Source: Archivesica marissinica
Lineage: Eukaryota; Mollusca; Bivalvia; Venerida; Vesicomyidae
Length of the DNA stretch: 64,000 nt
Assembly (NCBI GenBank): GCA_014843695.1
Contig: CM026391.1
Span: 20,963,263-21,027,262 of the forward strand
Direction: 5' to 3'
Shown here: in pieces, positions 24,501 to 35,978 of the stretch
Layout: each line of letters starts with the position of its first letter
How positions within the stretch are numbered: the first letter of the stretch is position 1
Notes under the pieces: generated by a model
Told to the model about the DNA's origin: nothing
The model's input: the letters and a program-made list of their open reading frames with translations, nothing else
The model's database searches: none
Made by a program: the position numbers and the translations under genes

Positions 24501-25572
24501 GACACACACAATGGCATTTAACAGCAATGTAACAACTGTAGCAGACACACACAAATGCATTTAACAGCAATGTAACAACAATAACATACACAAACAAAGG
24601 TATTTAACAGCAATGTAACAACTGTAGCAGACATACACAAAGGTATTTAACAGCAATGTAACACCTGTAGCAGACATACACAAATGCATTTAACAGCAAT
24701 GTAACAACTGTAGCAAATGTACATAAAGGCATTTAACAGCAAAGTGTAACTGTAGCAGACATACACAAAGGCATTGAACAGCAATGTGTAACTGTAGCAG
24801 ACATACACAAAGGCATTGAACAGCAATGTGTAACTGTAGCAGACGTACATATATATATATATATGGTCCCCTCTAGATGTAGAGAAAAGCTAAAAGTGAC
24901 CATATATATATATCGTCCTCTCTAGATGTAGAGAAAAGTTAAAAGTGACCATATATATATATGGTCCTCTCTAGATGTAGAGAAAAGTTAAAAGTGACCA
25001 TATATATATATGGTCCTCTCTAGATGTAGAGAAAAGTTAAAAGTGACCATATATATATATGGTCCTCTCTAGATGTAGAGAAAAGTTAAAAGTGACCATA
25101 TATATATATGGTCCTCTCTAGATGTAGAGAAAAGTTAAAAGTGACCATATATATATATGGTCCTCTCTAGATGTAGAGAAAAGTTAAAAGTGACCATATA
25201 TATATAATTATATATATATTAATAGTTCTCTGCTAGGAATCATCGACATAAAATATATATATATATATATAGTTATTTATAGTTTTCTATATTTAGTTGT
25301 ATCTTACCTACAACATCCATGAGACTGGTAATGAAGATATTAGCCTGCAGGGCGGCGACACCATGTAGGGGCAGGATTGACTGTTGCCTACACACGGGAC
25401 ACGTTACGGACAAGCTCTCAGAGGGAATGTACTCATACAGGCACTGCTCACAGAAGGAGTGCAGGCATGGCAGAACCTTCGGGTTGCAATAGCTACTGTG
25501 ACATATCCCACAATTCAACAGTTGGTGCTCGATGTTCGGCAGATTGTTGTTGAGGTTGTTCTGTAAATCCAT
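18403..25572 (-). CDS. TRIM2/3: TRIM2/TRIM3-type E3 ubiquitin ligase, four coding exons
   Basis: Spliced minus-strand gene: join(18403..18555, 19392..21089, 22196..22413, 25308..25572), 2334 nt, 777 residues plus TGA. Seen directly: RING C21-x2-C24-x11-C36-x-H38-x2-C41-x2-C44-x13-C58-x2-C61; a B-box1-like cluster C93 to H131; B-box2 C152-x2-H155-x8-C164-x2-C167-x4-C172-x2-C175-x4-H180-x2-H183; coiled coil about 190-318; filamin repeat about 364-457; basic linker about 480-505; NHL repeats about 507-777. All introns are GT-AG and phases agree (1, 0, 0). Known for the family: TRIM2/TRIM3 proteins are cytoplasmic RING ligases whose NHL propeller binds substrate or RNA. The C-terminal [24 protein letters not shown] and final YLQ match my memory of vertebrate TRIM2/3 (about 744 aa) far better than TRIM71/LIN-41. 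The ATG at 25572 is the first in-frame Met after an acceptor, so a 5' UTR exon is expected upstream. Introns and 3' flank are full of arrays. Confidence 0.93.
18667..18895 (+). mobile_element. tRNA-derived SINE in intron 3
   Basis: Box A-like CCGTGGTCTAGTCAAATC, then box B CTGGTTCGAATCC about 40 nt on, followed by a unique body to about 18895. It is opposite in orientation to the host gene. No clear flanking duplication. Confidence 0.65.
18937..19203 (-). mobile_element. tRNA-derived SINE, family B, in intron 3
   Basis: Minus-strand copy: head CTCCATGGTCGAGTGGTTAT and GGTTCGAGCCCCG, tail AAACCCGAAATATAACATAA. The 12-bp target duplication TAACAAGAATTA is exact (18925-18936, 19204-19215). Same family as 38514 and 52623. 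Confidence 0.9.
19392..21089 (-). CDS. TRIM2/3: TRIM2/3 coding exon 3 (B-box2, coiled coil, filamin, most NHL)
   Basis: 1698 nt, 566 codons, uninterrupted. The acceptor is CTATTTCAG just above 21089; the donor is CAG|GTAGCT at 19391. It starts with [14 protein letters not shown], completing B-box2. It continues with the coiled coil, a filamin/ABP280 domain ending in GSPFKVKAV, a Lys/Arg-rich linker and five NHL-type blade sequences. If the donor were ignored the frame would run only another 12 residues, which supports splicing here. Confidence 0.95.
21111..21290 (-). mobile_element. Dispersed repeat D, partial inverted copy in intron 2
   Basis: GTGAGAGACATTGGTGAGTT, ACTGCCCCCTG, AAGGAGGATAGGT and GTTTCCTCTGTTTTCATCG are the reverse complement of the right end of copy 3 (37700-37793). 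Confidence 0.7.
21427..21780 (+). repeat. ~84-bp tandem repeat in intron 2
   Basis: About four units of AAGATTATCTCCCTTCAATA, GATTTACAAGTTTACAATCT, TCAGATGACGGTGAACAAGC, TGGAATACTCGATGGTTGAT, TGACAAGG. Alternate units lack three bases (GATGCAAG instead of GATTTACAAG). Confidence 0.9.
21790..22172 (-). mobile_element. Miniature LTR retrotransposon (terminal-repeat type) with tRNA-Lys-like sequence inside its LTRs
   Basis: Read on the minus strand: LTR1 22172-22032 begins TGTCACGG and ends CACCAGGTCA. TATT is followed by TGGCGCCCAACGAGGGAC (22027-22010), close to the tRNA-Lys primer-binding sequence. A ~75-nt non-coding interior follows, then the purine tract GGTGGGGAAGAA (21933-21922). LTR2 then restarts with TGTCACGG at 21921. 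Both LTRs contain a tRNA-like segment (22125-22054 and 21874-21802) starting GCCCAGCTAGCTCAGTC, as in tRNA-Lys, with box B GGTTCRAGC. The last ~20 nt of LTR2 are poorly conserved and no clean target duplication was found. It could alternatively be a tandemly duplicated SINE, but a primer site plus purine tract between the copies favours an LTR element. It lies in intron 2 of the TRIM2/3 gene, in the same orientation. Confidence 0.72.
22196..22413 (-). CDS. TRIM2/3: TRIM2/3 coding exon 2 (B-box1-like and start of B-box2)
   Basis: 218 nt. It begins with GA, completing the split Gly codon after a TTGTAG acceptor, and ends in CAG before a GTAATT donor (phase 0). It encodes a Cys/His cluster fitting B-box type 1 (C93, C96, C107, C110, C115, C118, H122, H131), then C152-PN-H155, the first zinc pair of B-box2. 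Confidence 0.9.
22700..24848 (+). repeat. ~43-bp minisatellite in intron 1
   Basis: About 50 units of AATGTAACAACTGTAGCAGA, CGTACACAAAGGCATTTAAC, AGC with 41-43-bp length variants. It occupies most of intron 1. Overlapping short open frames on the minus strand are repeat artefacts. Confidence 0.94.
24849..25210 (+). repeat. ~47-bp AT-rich array in intron 1
   Basis: Eight units of (TA)n-TGGTCCTCTCTAGATGTAGA-GAAAAGTTAAAAGTGACCA. Each unit has a short hairpin (TCTCTA-GA-TGTAGAGA) and a (TA)n block that pairs with the next. Followed to 25270 by further (AT)n about 40 bp from the exon-1 donor. Confidence 0.92.
25308..25572 (-). CDS. TRIM2/3: TRIM2/3 coding exon 1 (RING)
   Basis: 265 nt encoding 88 residues plus the first base of a split Gly codon. 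It carries the complete C3HC4 RING. The donor is G|GTAAGAT at 25307. An acceptor (pyrimidine-rich, ending TTTCCAG) lies 24 nt upstream of the ATG, so this exon should begin with about 24 nt of 5' UTR. The acceptor is part of the adjacent 54-bp tandem repeat. Confidence 0.92.
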
Positions 25573-25596
25573 GACTTCTGTGTCGCAATATGACAC

Positions 25597-25998
25597 CTGG
25601 AAATATATAGGAATGGGATAATGCATTATGATTGCTATGTCACATGGTAACTGGAAATATATAGGAATGGGATAATGCATTATGATTGCTATGTCACATG
25701 GTAACTGGAAATATATAGGAATGGGATAATGCATTATGATTGCTATGTCACATGGTAACTGGAAATATATAGGAATGGGATAATGCATTATGATTGCTAT
25801 GTCACATGGTAACTGGAAATATATAGGAATGGGATAATGCATTATGATTGCTATGTCACATGGTACCTGGAAATATATAGGAATGGGATAATGCATTATG
25901 ATTGCTATGTCACATGGTACCTGGAAATATATAGGAATGGGATAATGCATTATGATTGCTATGTCACATGGTTCCTGGAAATATATAGGAATGGGATA
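25597..25998 (-). repeat. 54-bp array repeating the exon-1 splice acceptor
   Basis: About 7.5 units. On the minus strand each reads ...ATGCATTATCCCATTCCTAT-ATATTTCCAG followed by TTACCATGTGACATAG. The acceptor used by coding exon 1 is the last such CCTATATATTTCCAG. Each unit therefore carries a polypyrimidine-like tract and AG. The 18-codon period keeps a minus frame open into exon 1, which inflates the apparent ORF. Confidence 0.93.
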
Positions 25999-26050
25999 TA
26001 TATTATGAAAACACATTGATAAATCCGAACTATTGACACTGATTTTCTAT

Positions 26051-26070
26051 GGGGGGGGGGGGGGGGGGGG
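26051..26070 (+). repeat. Homopolymer G20
   Basis: Twenty consecutive G at the start of the 32-bp array. Length is likely sequencing- or assembly-sensitive. Confidence 0.9.
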
Positions 26071-26620
26071 TAACGTCATACCCATGATTTTTAATGGGGA
26101 GATAACCTCCTACCCCTGATCTTAATGGGGGAGAATAATGTCCTACACATGATTTTTAATGGGGAGATAACCTCCTACCCATGATTTTAATGGGGGAGAT
26201 AACCTCCTACCCATGATTTTTAATGGGGGGGGATAACGTCCTACCCATGATTTTTAATGAGGGGGGATAACCTCCTACCCATGATTTTTAATGGGGGGGA
26301 TAACCTCCTACCCATGATTTCTAATGGGGAGATAACGTCCTACCCATGATTTTTAATGGGGAGATAACCTCCTACCTATGATTTTTAATGGGGGGATAAC
26401 GTCCTACCCATGATATTTAATGGGGAGATAACCTCCTACCCATGATTTTTAATGGAGGGATAACGTCCTACCCATGATATTTAATGGGGGGATAACGTCC
26501 TACCCATGATATTTAATGGGGGAGATAACCTCCTACCCATGATTTTTAATGGGGGGGGGGATAATGTCCTACCCATGATTTATAATGGGGGAGATAACCT
26601 CCTACCCATGATTTTTATTT
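26071..26620 (+). repeat. ~32-bp minisatellite
   Basis: About 17 units of ATAACCTCCTACCCATGATT-TTTAATGGGGGG, with variable G-run length (3 to 10) and AACGTCC or AATGTCC variants. Confidence 0.92.
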
Positions 26621-27039
26621 GACAGGCTGGATATTGCTCTTCTGTGTTAGGACATATAGGGGGATAATGTCCGGCGGGAAATAATATGCACTTTCCCTCC
26701 AAATATATAATATGTTTCTGAGGCCAAACGGCTAGAAAAGGTCAATATAATATCTGTATTGGCCGGAATTCAAATGTTCTTGGCTTAGAGACAAACCATT
26801 CGTTTGCATCTTTTATACTGTACGAGGCATAAAAACAAAATGGTATCAAATACATGCTGCCGTGGTGATGAAATAACACAAAGTAATATGCATGTTAATT
26901 AATGAAACAAAACTAAAGGTCAATATAATTGTAATGACCTACGACCTATAGAGACTCATTTAGAGCCACATCGCACAAAACAAGGGTAGACTTGTTTCCT
27001 CTACATTAGGTCTATCAAATGCATGGCCCATCTATTCAG
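26621..27039. other. Unassigned stretch
   Basis: No tandem structure, transposon end or credible exon recognised. The 5' UTR exon and promoter of the TRIM2/3 gene could lie here or beyond the 27-33 kb array, but I see no decisive signal. Confidence 0.4.
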
Positions 27040-27205
27040 ACCATACATTCCAACCTGTGCTAGTGGTCACCTCTATTAAGCAGCCAGTTTCCAGATTCCC
27101 AATAAGTTGATTTATTATACATTTGACCTCTATTAAGCAGCCACCTGTGCTAAGCAGCCACTTTCTGAGATTCTCTTGGCTGGCTGCTTAAGACAGATTT
27201 GACTG
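27040..27205. mobile_element. Mariner-type MITE, left end degraded
   Basis: The interior matches the copy at 35045 (AAGCAGCCAGTTTCCAGATT, TTTGACCTCTATTAAGCAGC). The right end GACAGATTTGACTG is followed by TA. The left CAGTCAAA end is lost. Confidence 0.75.
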
Positions 27206-27246
27206 TATATACCCAACTAAACTATGAAGTGAATCAAATCAGATAG

Positions 27247-30200
27247 AATGACTGTTGGACCGTGATATAAGTATAGGACCGTGATATAAGTATAGGACCG
27301 TGATATAAGTATAGGACTGTGATATAAGTATAGGACTGTGATATAAGTATAGGACCATGATATAAGTATAGGACTGTGATATAAGTATAGGACCATGATA
27401 TAAGTATAGGACCATGATATAAGCATAGGACCATGATATAAGTATAGGACTGTGATATAAGTATAGGACTGTGATATAAGTATAGGACTGTGATATAAGT
27501 ATAGGACCATGATATAAGTATAGGACTGTGATATAAGTATAGGACCATGATATAAGTATAGGACCGTGATATAAGTATAGGACCATGATATAAGTATAGG
27601 ACCATGATATAAGTATAGGGCCATGATATAAGTATAGGACCATGATATAAGTATAGGACCATGATATAAGTATAGTGCCATGATATAAGTATAGGACCAT
27701 GATATAAGTATAGGACTGTGATATCAGTATAGGACCATGATATAAGTATAGGACCTTGATATAAGTATAGGACCGTGATATAAGTATAGGGCCATGATAT
27801 AAGTATAGGACCATGATATAAGTATAGGACTGTGATATAAGTATAGGACTGTGATATAAGTATAGGACTGTGATATAAGTATAGGACTGTGATATAAGTA
27901 TAGGACTGTGATATAAGTATAGGACTGTGATATAAGTATAGGACTGTGATATAAGTATAGGACTGTGATATAAGTATAGGACTGTGATATAAGTATAGGA
28001 CCATGATATAAGTATAGGACTGTGATATAAGTATAGGACTGTGATATAAGTATAGGACCGTGATATAAGTATAGGACCTTGATATAAGTATAGGACCTTG
28101 ATATAAGTATAGGACCGTGATATAAGTATAGGACTGTGATATAAGTATAGGACCATGATATAAGTATAGGACCATGATATAAGTATAGGACCATGCTATA
28201 AGTATAGGACCATGATATAAGTATAGGACCATGATATAAGTATAGGACCATGATATAAGTATAGGACTGTGATATAAGTATAGGACTGTGATATAAGTAT
28301 TGGACCATGATATAAGTATAGGACCGTGATATAAGTATAGGACCATGATATAAGTATAGGACCATGATATAAGTATAGGGCCATGATATAAGTATAGGAC
28401 CATGATATAAGTATAGGACCATGATATAAGTATAGGACTGTGATATAAGTATAGGACCATGATATAAGTATATGACCATGATATAAGTATAGGACCATGA
28501 TATAAGTATAGGGCCATGATATAAGTATAGGACCATGATATAAGTATAGGGCCATGATATAAGTATAGGACTGTGATATAAGTATAGGACCATGATATAA
28601 GTATAGGACCATGATATAAGTATAGGACTGTGATATAAGTATAGGACCGTGATATAAGTATAGGACTGTGATATAAGTATAGGACCGTGATATAAGTATA
28701 GGACCATGATATAAGTATAGGACCATGATATAAGTATAGGACCGTGATATAAGTATAGGACCATGATATAAGTATAGGACCATGATATAAGTATAGGACT
28801 GTGATATAAGTATAGGACCATGATATAAGTATAGGACCATGATATAAGTATAGGGCCATGATATAAGTATAGGACCATGATATAAGTATAGGACTGTGAT
28901 ATAAGTATAGGACCATGATATAAGTATAGGACTGTGATATAAGTATAGGACCGTGATATAAGTATAGGACCGTGATATAAGTATAGGACCGTGATATAAG
29001 TATAGGACCGTGATATAAGTATAGGACCTTGATATAAGTATAGGACCATGATATAAGTATAGGACTGTGATATAAGTATAGGACCATGATATAAGTATAG
29101 GACCATGATATAAGTATAGGACTGTGATATAAGTATAGGACCGTGATATAAGTATAGGACCATGATATAAGTATAGGACTGTGATATAAGTATAGGACTG
29201 TGATATAAGTATAGGACCGTGATATAAGTATAGGGCCATGATATAAGTATAGGACCGTGATATAAGTATAGGACCTTGATATAAGTATAGGACCGTGATA
29301 TAAGTATAGGACCATGATATAAGTATAGGACCATGATATAAGTATAGGACCGTGATATAAGTATAGGACCATGATATAAGTATAGGACCATGATATAAGT
29401 ATAGGACTGTGATATAAGTATAGGACCATGATATAAGTATAGGACCATGATATAAGTATAGGGCCATGATATAAGTATAGGACCATGATATAAGTATAGG
29501 ACTGTGATATAAGTATAGGACCGTGATATAAGTATAGGACCATGATATAAGTATAGGACCATGATATAAGTATAGGACTGTGATATAAGTATAGGACCAT
29601 GATATAAGTATAGGACCATGATATAAGTATAGGACTGTGATATAAGTATAGGACCATGATATAAGTATAGGACCATGATATAAGTATAGGACTGTGATAT
29701 AAGTATAGGACTGTGATATAAGTATAGGACTGTGATATAAGTATAGGACTGTGATATAAGTATAGGACTGTGATATAAGTATAGGACTGTGATATAGTTG
29801 GTGATATAAGTATAGGACTGTGATATAAGTATAGGACCATGATATAAGTATAGGACTTGATATAAGTATAGGACTGTGATATAAGTATAGGACCGTGATA
29901 TAAGTATAGGACCTTGATATAAGTATAGGACCTTGATATAAGTATAGGACCGTGATATAAGTATAGGACTGTGATATAAGTATAGGACCATGATATTTGG
30001 TGTTAAGTATAGGACCATGATATAAGTATAGGACCATGATATAAGTATAGGACCTGATATAAGTATAGGACCATGATATAAGTATAGGACCATGATATAA
30101 GTATAGGACCGTGATATAAGTATAGGACTGTGATATAAGTATTGGACCATGATATAAGTATAGGACCGTGATATAAGTATAGGACCATGATATAAGTATA

Positions 30201-33200
30201 GGACCATGATATAAGTATAGGGCCATGATATAAGTATAGGACCATGATATAAGTATAGGACCATGATATAAGTATAGGACTGTGATATAAGTATAGGACC
30301 ATGATATAAGTATATGACCATGATATAAGTATAGGACCATGATATAAGTATAGGGCCATGATATAAGTATAGGACCATGATATAAGTATAGGACCATGAT
30401 ATAAGTATAGTACCATGATATAAGTATAGGACTGTGATATAAGTATAGGACCGTGATATAAGTATAGGACTGTGATATAAGTATAGGACCGTGATATAAG
30501 TATAGGACCATGATATAAGTATAGGACCATGATATAAGTATAGGACCGTGATATAAGTATAGGACCATGATATAAGTATAGGACCATGATATAAGTATAG
30601 GACTGTGATATAAGTATAGGACCATGATATAAGTATAGGACCATGATATAAGTATAGGGCCATGATATAAGTATAGGACCATGATATAAGTATAGGACTG
30701 TGATATCAGTATAGGACCATGATATAAGTATAGGACCTTGATATAAGTATAGGACCATGATATAAGTATAGGACCGTGATATAAGTATAGGGCCATGATA
30801 TAAGTATAGGACCTTGATATAAGTATAGGACCATGATATAAGTATAGGACCATGATATAAGTATAGGACTGTGATATAAGTATAGGACCGTGATATAAGT
30901 ATAGGACCGTGATATAAGTATAGGACCGTGATATAAGTATAGGACCGTGATATAAGTATAGGACCTTGATATAAGTATAGGACCATGATATAAGTATAGG
31001 ACTGTGATATAAGTATAGGACCATGATATAAGTATAGGACCATGATATAAGTATAGGACTGTGATATAAGTATAGGACCGTGATATAAGTATAGGACCAT
31101 GATATAAGTATAGGACTGTGATATAAGTATAGGACTGTGATATAAGTATAGGACCGTGATATAAGTATAGGGCCATGATATAAGTATAGGACCGTGATAT
31201 AAGTATAGGACCTTGATATAAGTATAGGACGTGATATAAGTATAGGACCATGATATAAGTATAGGACCATGATATAAGTATAGGACCGTGATATAAGTAT
31301 AGGACCATGATATAAGTATAGGACCATGATATAAGTATAGGACTGTGATATAAGTATAGGACCATGATATAAGTATAGGACCATGATATAAGTATAGGGC
31401 CATGATATAAGTATAGGACCATGATATAAGTATAGGACTGTGATATGTATAGGACCATGATATAAGTATAGGACCTTGATATAAGTATAGGACCGTGATA
31501 TAAGTATAGGACCGTGATATAAGTATAGGGCCATGATATAAGTATAGGACCTTGATATAAGTATAGGACCATGATATAAGTATAGGACCATGATATAAGT
31601 ATAGGACTGTGATATAAGTATAGGACCGTGATATAAGTATAGGACCGTGATATAAGTATAGGACCGTGATATAAGTATAGGACCGTGATATAAGTATAGG
31701 ACCTTGATATAAGTATAGGACCATGATATAAGTATAGGACTGTGATATAAGTATAGGACCATGATATAAGTATAGGACCATGATATAAGTATAGGACTGT
31801 GATATAAGTATAGGACCGTGATATAAGTATAGGACCATGATATAAGTATAGGACTGTGATATAAGTATAGGACTGTGATATAAGTATAGGACCGTGATAT
31901 AAGTATAGGGCCATGATATAAGTATAGGACCGTGATATAAGTATAGGACTGTGATATAAGTATAGGACTGTGATATAAGTATAGGACCGTGATATAAGTA
32001 TAGGGCCATGATATAAGTATAGGACCGTGATATAAGTATAGGACCTTGATATAAGTATAGGACCATGATATAAGTATAGGACCATGATATAAGTATAGGA
32101 CTGTGATATAAGTATAGGACCTTGATATAAGTATAGGACCATGATATAAGTATAGGACCATGATATAAGTATAGGACCATGATATAAGTATAGGACCATG
32201 ATATAAGTATAGGACCATGATATAAGTATAGGACCATGATATAAGTATAGGACCATGATATAAGTATAGGACCATGATATAGTATAGGACCATGATATAA
32301 GTATAGGACCATGATATAAGTATAGGACTGTGATATAAGTATAGGACTGTGATATAAGTATAGGACCATGATATAGGTATAGGACCATGATATAGGTATA
32401 GGACCATGATATAAGTATAGGACTGTGATATAAGTATAGGACTGTGATATAAGTATAGGACTGTGATATAAGTATAGGACTGTGATATAAGTATAGGACC
32501 ATGATATAGGTATAGGACCGTGATATAAGTACAGGACTGTGATATAAGTATAGGACCATGATATAGGTATAGGACCATGATATAAGTATAGGACCATGAT
32601 ATAAGTATAGGACTGTGATATAAGTATAGGACTGTGATATAAGTATAGGACTGTGATATAAGTATAGGACCATGATATAAGTATAGGACCGTGATATAAG
32701 TATAGGACTGTGATATAGGTATAGGACCATGATATAAGTATAGGACCATGATATAAGTATAGGACCATGATATAAGTATAGGACTGTGATATAAGTATAG
32801 GACTGTGATATAAGTATAGGACTGTGATATAAGTATAGGACCATGATATAAGTATAGGACCGTGATATAAGTATAGGACTGTGATATAGGTATAGGACCA
32901 TGATATAAGTATAGGACCATGATATAAGTATAGGACCATGATATAAGTATAGGACTGTGATATAAGTATAGGACTGTGATATAAGTATAGGACTGTGATA
33001 TAAGTATAGGACCATGATATAAGTATAGGACCGTGATATAAGTATAGGACTGTGATATAGGTATAGGACCATGATATAAGTATAGGACCGTGATATAAGT
33101 ATAGGACCGTGATATAAGTATAGGACCGTGATATAAGTATAGGACCATGATATAGGTACAGGTACTTGATATAGGTATAGGACCGTGATTTAGTATAGGA

Positions 33201-33315
33201 CCATGATATAAGTATAGGACCGTGATATAGTATAGGACCATGATATAAGTATAGGACCATGATATAAGTATAGGACCGTGATATAAGTATAGGACCGTGA
33301 TATAAGTATAGGATG
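27247..33315 (+). repeat. 6-kb array of a 19-bp unit
   Basis: About 320 units of GATATAAGTATAGGACCAT, with CCGT, CTGT, CCTT and GCCAT variants and rare one-base indels. Three units make 57 bp, so minus-strand frames stay open for very long distances (one exceeds 1,600 codons). Their composition (YTYI, LYHGP, ILIS) is purely the repeat. Higher-order copying is visible. Not a gene. Confidence 0.97.
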
Positions 33316-33430
33316 TAAGTCGAAAACGATTTGAGAAAAGTCAAATCTCCAACCATTTTGTTAAATTGAACAAGAGTGCAGCCTGAGAGACATCTTAATA
33401 CAATTAGCCTATATGTACATAGTCAAAATT

Positions 33431-33575
33431 CAAATGAGCTATCTCATCAGGATCTGCACTTTTTGCCAGTAATATTACTATTTTTTAGACAGAATGACCC
33501 ATTTTGATAAATGAACTGGTCCAAATGTAATTTTAGTATTAATTTATTGGTGTAAAAATATCACGGAACAGGTGT
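33431..33575 (-). mobile_element. TTAA-type MITE family 1, internal fragment
   Basis: ATCAGGATCTGCACTTTTTG, CCAGTAAT and AATGAACTGGTCCAAATGTA match the reverse orientation of 38846-39078. Both ends are missing. Confidence 0.7.
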
Positions 33576-34068
33576 CGATATATTTTACCTGGTCAGTCAA
33601 ATAAATATATTTTAACACTGAGACTATTAATTGGGCGGTATTTGAGTTTCTGATAATGTCATTTTGCCAGATGTTAAAAAGTGAAAAATCGACAGACTGG
33701 AACCCAAGTCAAATGCAAAAGGGAGATAAATCTGTACTATCTAAATGCACAGTATTGTTAATATTTCACAATATTTCACAGTTTCATCAGCTTCTAAGCC
33801 ATGACCTGCAAACATCTATACTATGCATGTTAACATACCAGTGGTGCAATCATATACAATTGTTGTTGCAGACAGAATACAGCCAGCTGTTACAGAACTA
33901 AGTTCTAAGTGTATAAATAGAATAACATGTTATGTATATTTGTTGACTTTTCAGGGGCGTAGCTAGTGATTTTGAGTTTATAGGCTCAAATATTAAATTA
34001 AGAATCGAAGATGCAATGTTGCTAGAGGGATGGGCATGCTTCCCTACGACATATTTTTGAATCAGAGA
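33576..34068. other. Unassigned stretch
   Basis: AT-rich sequence. An 81-codon frame at 33656-33901 has no recognisable domain, and I see no repeat structure. Confidence 0.4.
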
Positions 34069-34484
34069 AGGTCAATGGTGCACTCTGGCGCATTTTAACG
34101 TACATCTTAGATGTTCAAATATCCATTTTTTCAGAGATGTGCCCTCATTATACCCCCTTAAATATTTTGTTGCCTCTTTCGGGTTTTAGATTTTTCATTT
34201 TCTTGGACAATCTGCAGCAGGCCCGGGCCTTCATTGCTTTATAGAAGCTACATGCCTTGTTTACATGTGTAGTTTAGTGATAAATATAAGAGGACAGTAA
34301 CTCTTTGCACGCTAGCAGTCAATGGTGCACTCTGTCGCATTTTAACGTACATTTTAGACTTTCAAATACCGATTTTTTCAGAGATGTACCCACCCCTACA
34401 TTGTTTTGTTGACTCTTCCAGGTTTTTCATTTTCTTGGACATTCTGCAGCAGGCCCTGGCCTTCAGTGCCTTATAGACGCTAGC
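34069..34484 (+). repeat. ~180-bp direct duplication
   Basis: 34069-34253 and 34317-34484 share GTCAATGGTGCACTCTG, GCATTTTAACGTACAT, TTTTTTCAGAGATGT and TTTTCATTTTCTTGGACA. About 64 nt separates them. The following AAAATAACAGTCAAATATGT recurs at 47190, so the block is part of a dispersed repeat. Confidence 0.8.
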
Positions 34485-34579
34485 CATGAAAATAACAGTC
34501 AAATATGTGTTATGGAATTTCATTTCATATTTAAGTTCCACAATATTTCCACAGTTTCAGCTACAAATAATGAATTATC

Positions 34580-34795
34580 TCACCACCTCACCTCATCTCA
34601 CCACCACATCTCATCTCACCACCACACCTCATCTCACCACCACACCTCATCTCACCACCACACCTCATCTCACCACCTCACCTCACCACCACACCTCATC
34701 TCACCACCACACCTCATCTCACTACCACATTTCATCTCATCACCTCACTGCATCTTACCTCACATCATCTCACAACCATACCTCGCCTCACCTCA
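34580..34795 (+). repeat. CACCT/CATCT-rich simple repeat
   Basis: Irregular tandem CTCATCTCACCACCACAC units of 17-18 bp, degenerating rightwards. Confidence 0.92.
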
Positions 34796-35044
34796 CATGT
34801 ACATACTAAATGCGATCCCCAACAGGGCTGAAACCTACACTCTGCACATAATCACTATATGGTAAACAATTCTGCCAAGTCATTCTAACACTCTACACAA
34901 ATAGGTTTTGGACCAATGGCCGAACGGCCTGACTAATGGATATGTTACTGGCTATCCAATTGTTCTCAGCTTTGTTCTAATAGGCACGTAAAGGAATATA
35001 TAGCAACATAGCAGCCAACCGCAGACCACTAGACAATATATATA

Positions 35045-35226
35045 CAGTCAAACCTGTGTTAGAGGTCACCTCCATTAAGCAGCCAACCTGTATTAAGCAG
35101 CCAGTTTCCAGATTCCCAATCAGTTGTTTTACTATATATTTGACCTCTATTTATTAAGCAGCCACCTGTGCTAAGCAGCCATTTTCTTGGACTCCCTTGA
35201 CTGGCTGCTTAAGACAGGTTTGACTG
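35045..35226. mobile_element. Mariner-type MITE, intact
   Basis: 182 bp. Ends CAGTCAAACCTGTGTTAGAG and AAGACAGGTTTGACTG with TA on both flanks. Inside are repeated TTAAGCAGCCA blocks. This is the best reference copy for the family in the window. Confidence 0.88.
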
Positions 35227-35228
35227 TA

Positions 35229-35703
35229 TATCTATTGTTCTCCTAGCCTTTACGGTGACATTACCAATTAGTGTGTGCAAACGGACGGACAGACAGACAG
35301 AGTGAGACCATTCCTATGTACAACCCCCGCTATGTGGCGACTGGCGAGGGATAATTATTTGCATGTCATGCTATAACATGTCATCCTGTGTCAGCAAAAA
35401 GATAATGTTGAAATTGGATTATCCATCATTTAAATATATGTTATATCTCGTTAATCACACCATGTTGACATTCTACAGATATGCTTATTATCTGAAAGCA
35501 GGTGTATAACATCCACTTTCTTCTCAAGTAGTATAATTTACAGCAATTTAAACACCTTTATTATAGAAGAATAAATTGTCAAAGTCATATAACACTCTGA
35601 AATACAAAGTTCCCACTTTTGTTTGCAATTCCATACAGAAGCCAAGAAGCCAAATACAGGTTAAATGTAAACAGAGCTACATTTAAGGTGTTCTAAATAT
35701 ACC
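35229..35703. other. Unassigned stretch
   Basis: Low-complexity to moderately AT-rich sequence with a short (GACA)n near 35290. No gene or element recognised. Confidence 0.45.
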
Positions 35704-35950
35704 GTCTCAGTGGCCCAATGGTTAAGGCGTCTGCCTACGGAGCGGGAGGTCGAAGGTTCGAATCTCGTCAGGGGTTCGTTCTGATATGGCCGATTGGTGA
35801 GCCGCCAGCTAGTTAAATAATGGATACCGATTGCCTACCAGCCTGGCATACAAGCATAGGATTCGGGAAGTACTGATGTTCATAAAAAGAGGTGTCTCAT
35901 AAGTCAGAAATGGCTGGCCCTTTAAATAGAGGTGACACTATAATAAACAA
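35704..35950 (+). mobile_element. tRNA-Arg-like SINE
   Basis: The head has CAGTGGCCCAATGGTTAAGG, an anticodon loop CTACGGA (ACG, Arg) and box B GAAGGTTCGAATCTC. The body is unrelated to the other SINEs here and ends near AATAAACAAAC. Confidence 0.75.
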
Positions 35951-35978
35951 ACACTTTACTTTTATACTGTTAACAAAC

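Noticed and set aside
18403..25572. Assignment of the gene to TRIM71/LIN-41
   Set aside because: Two B-box-like clusters suggested TRIM71, but the linker (IEDDL), the NHL sequence and the YLQ C-terminus match TRIM2/TRIM3.
27234..33356. Minus-strand open frames of 868 to 1,681 codons
   Set aside because: They consist only of the translated 19-bp unit, occur in several overlapping frames and have no unique sequence. They are a product of the stop-free 57-bp triple unit.
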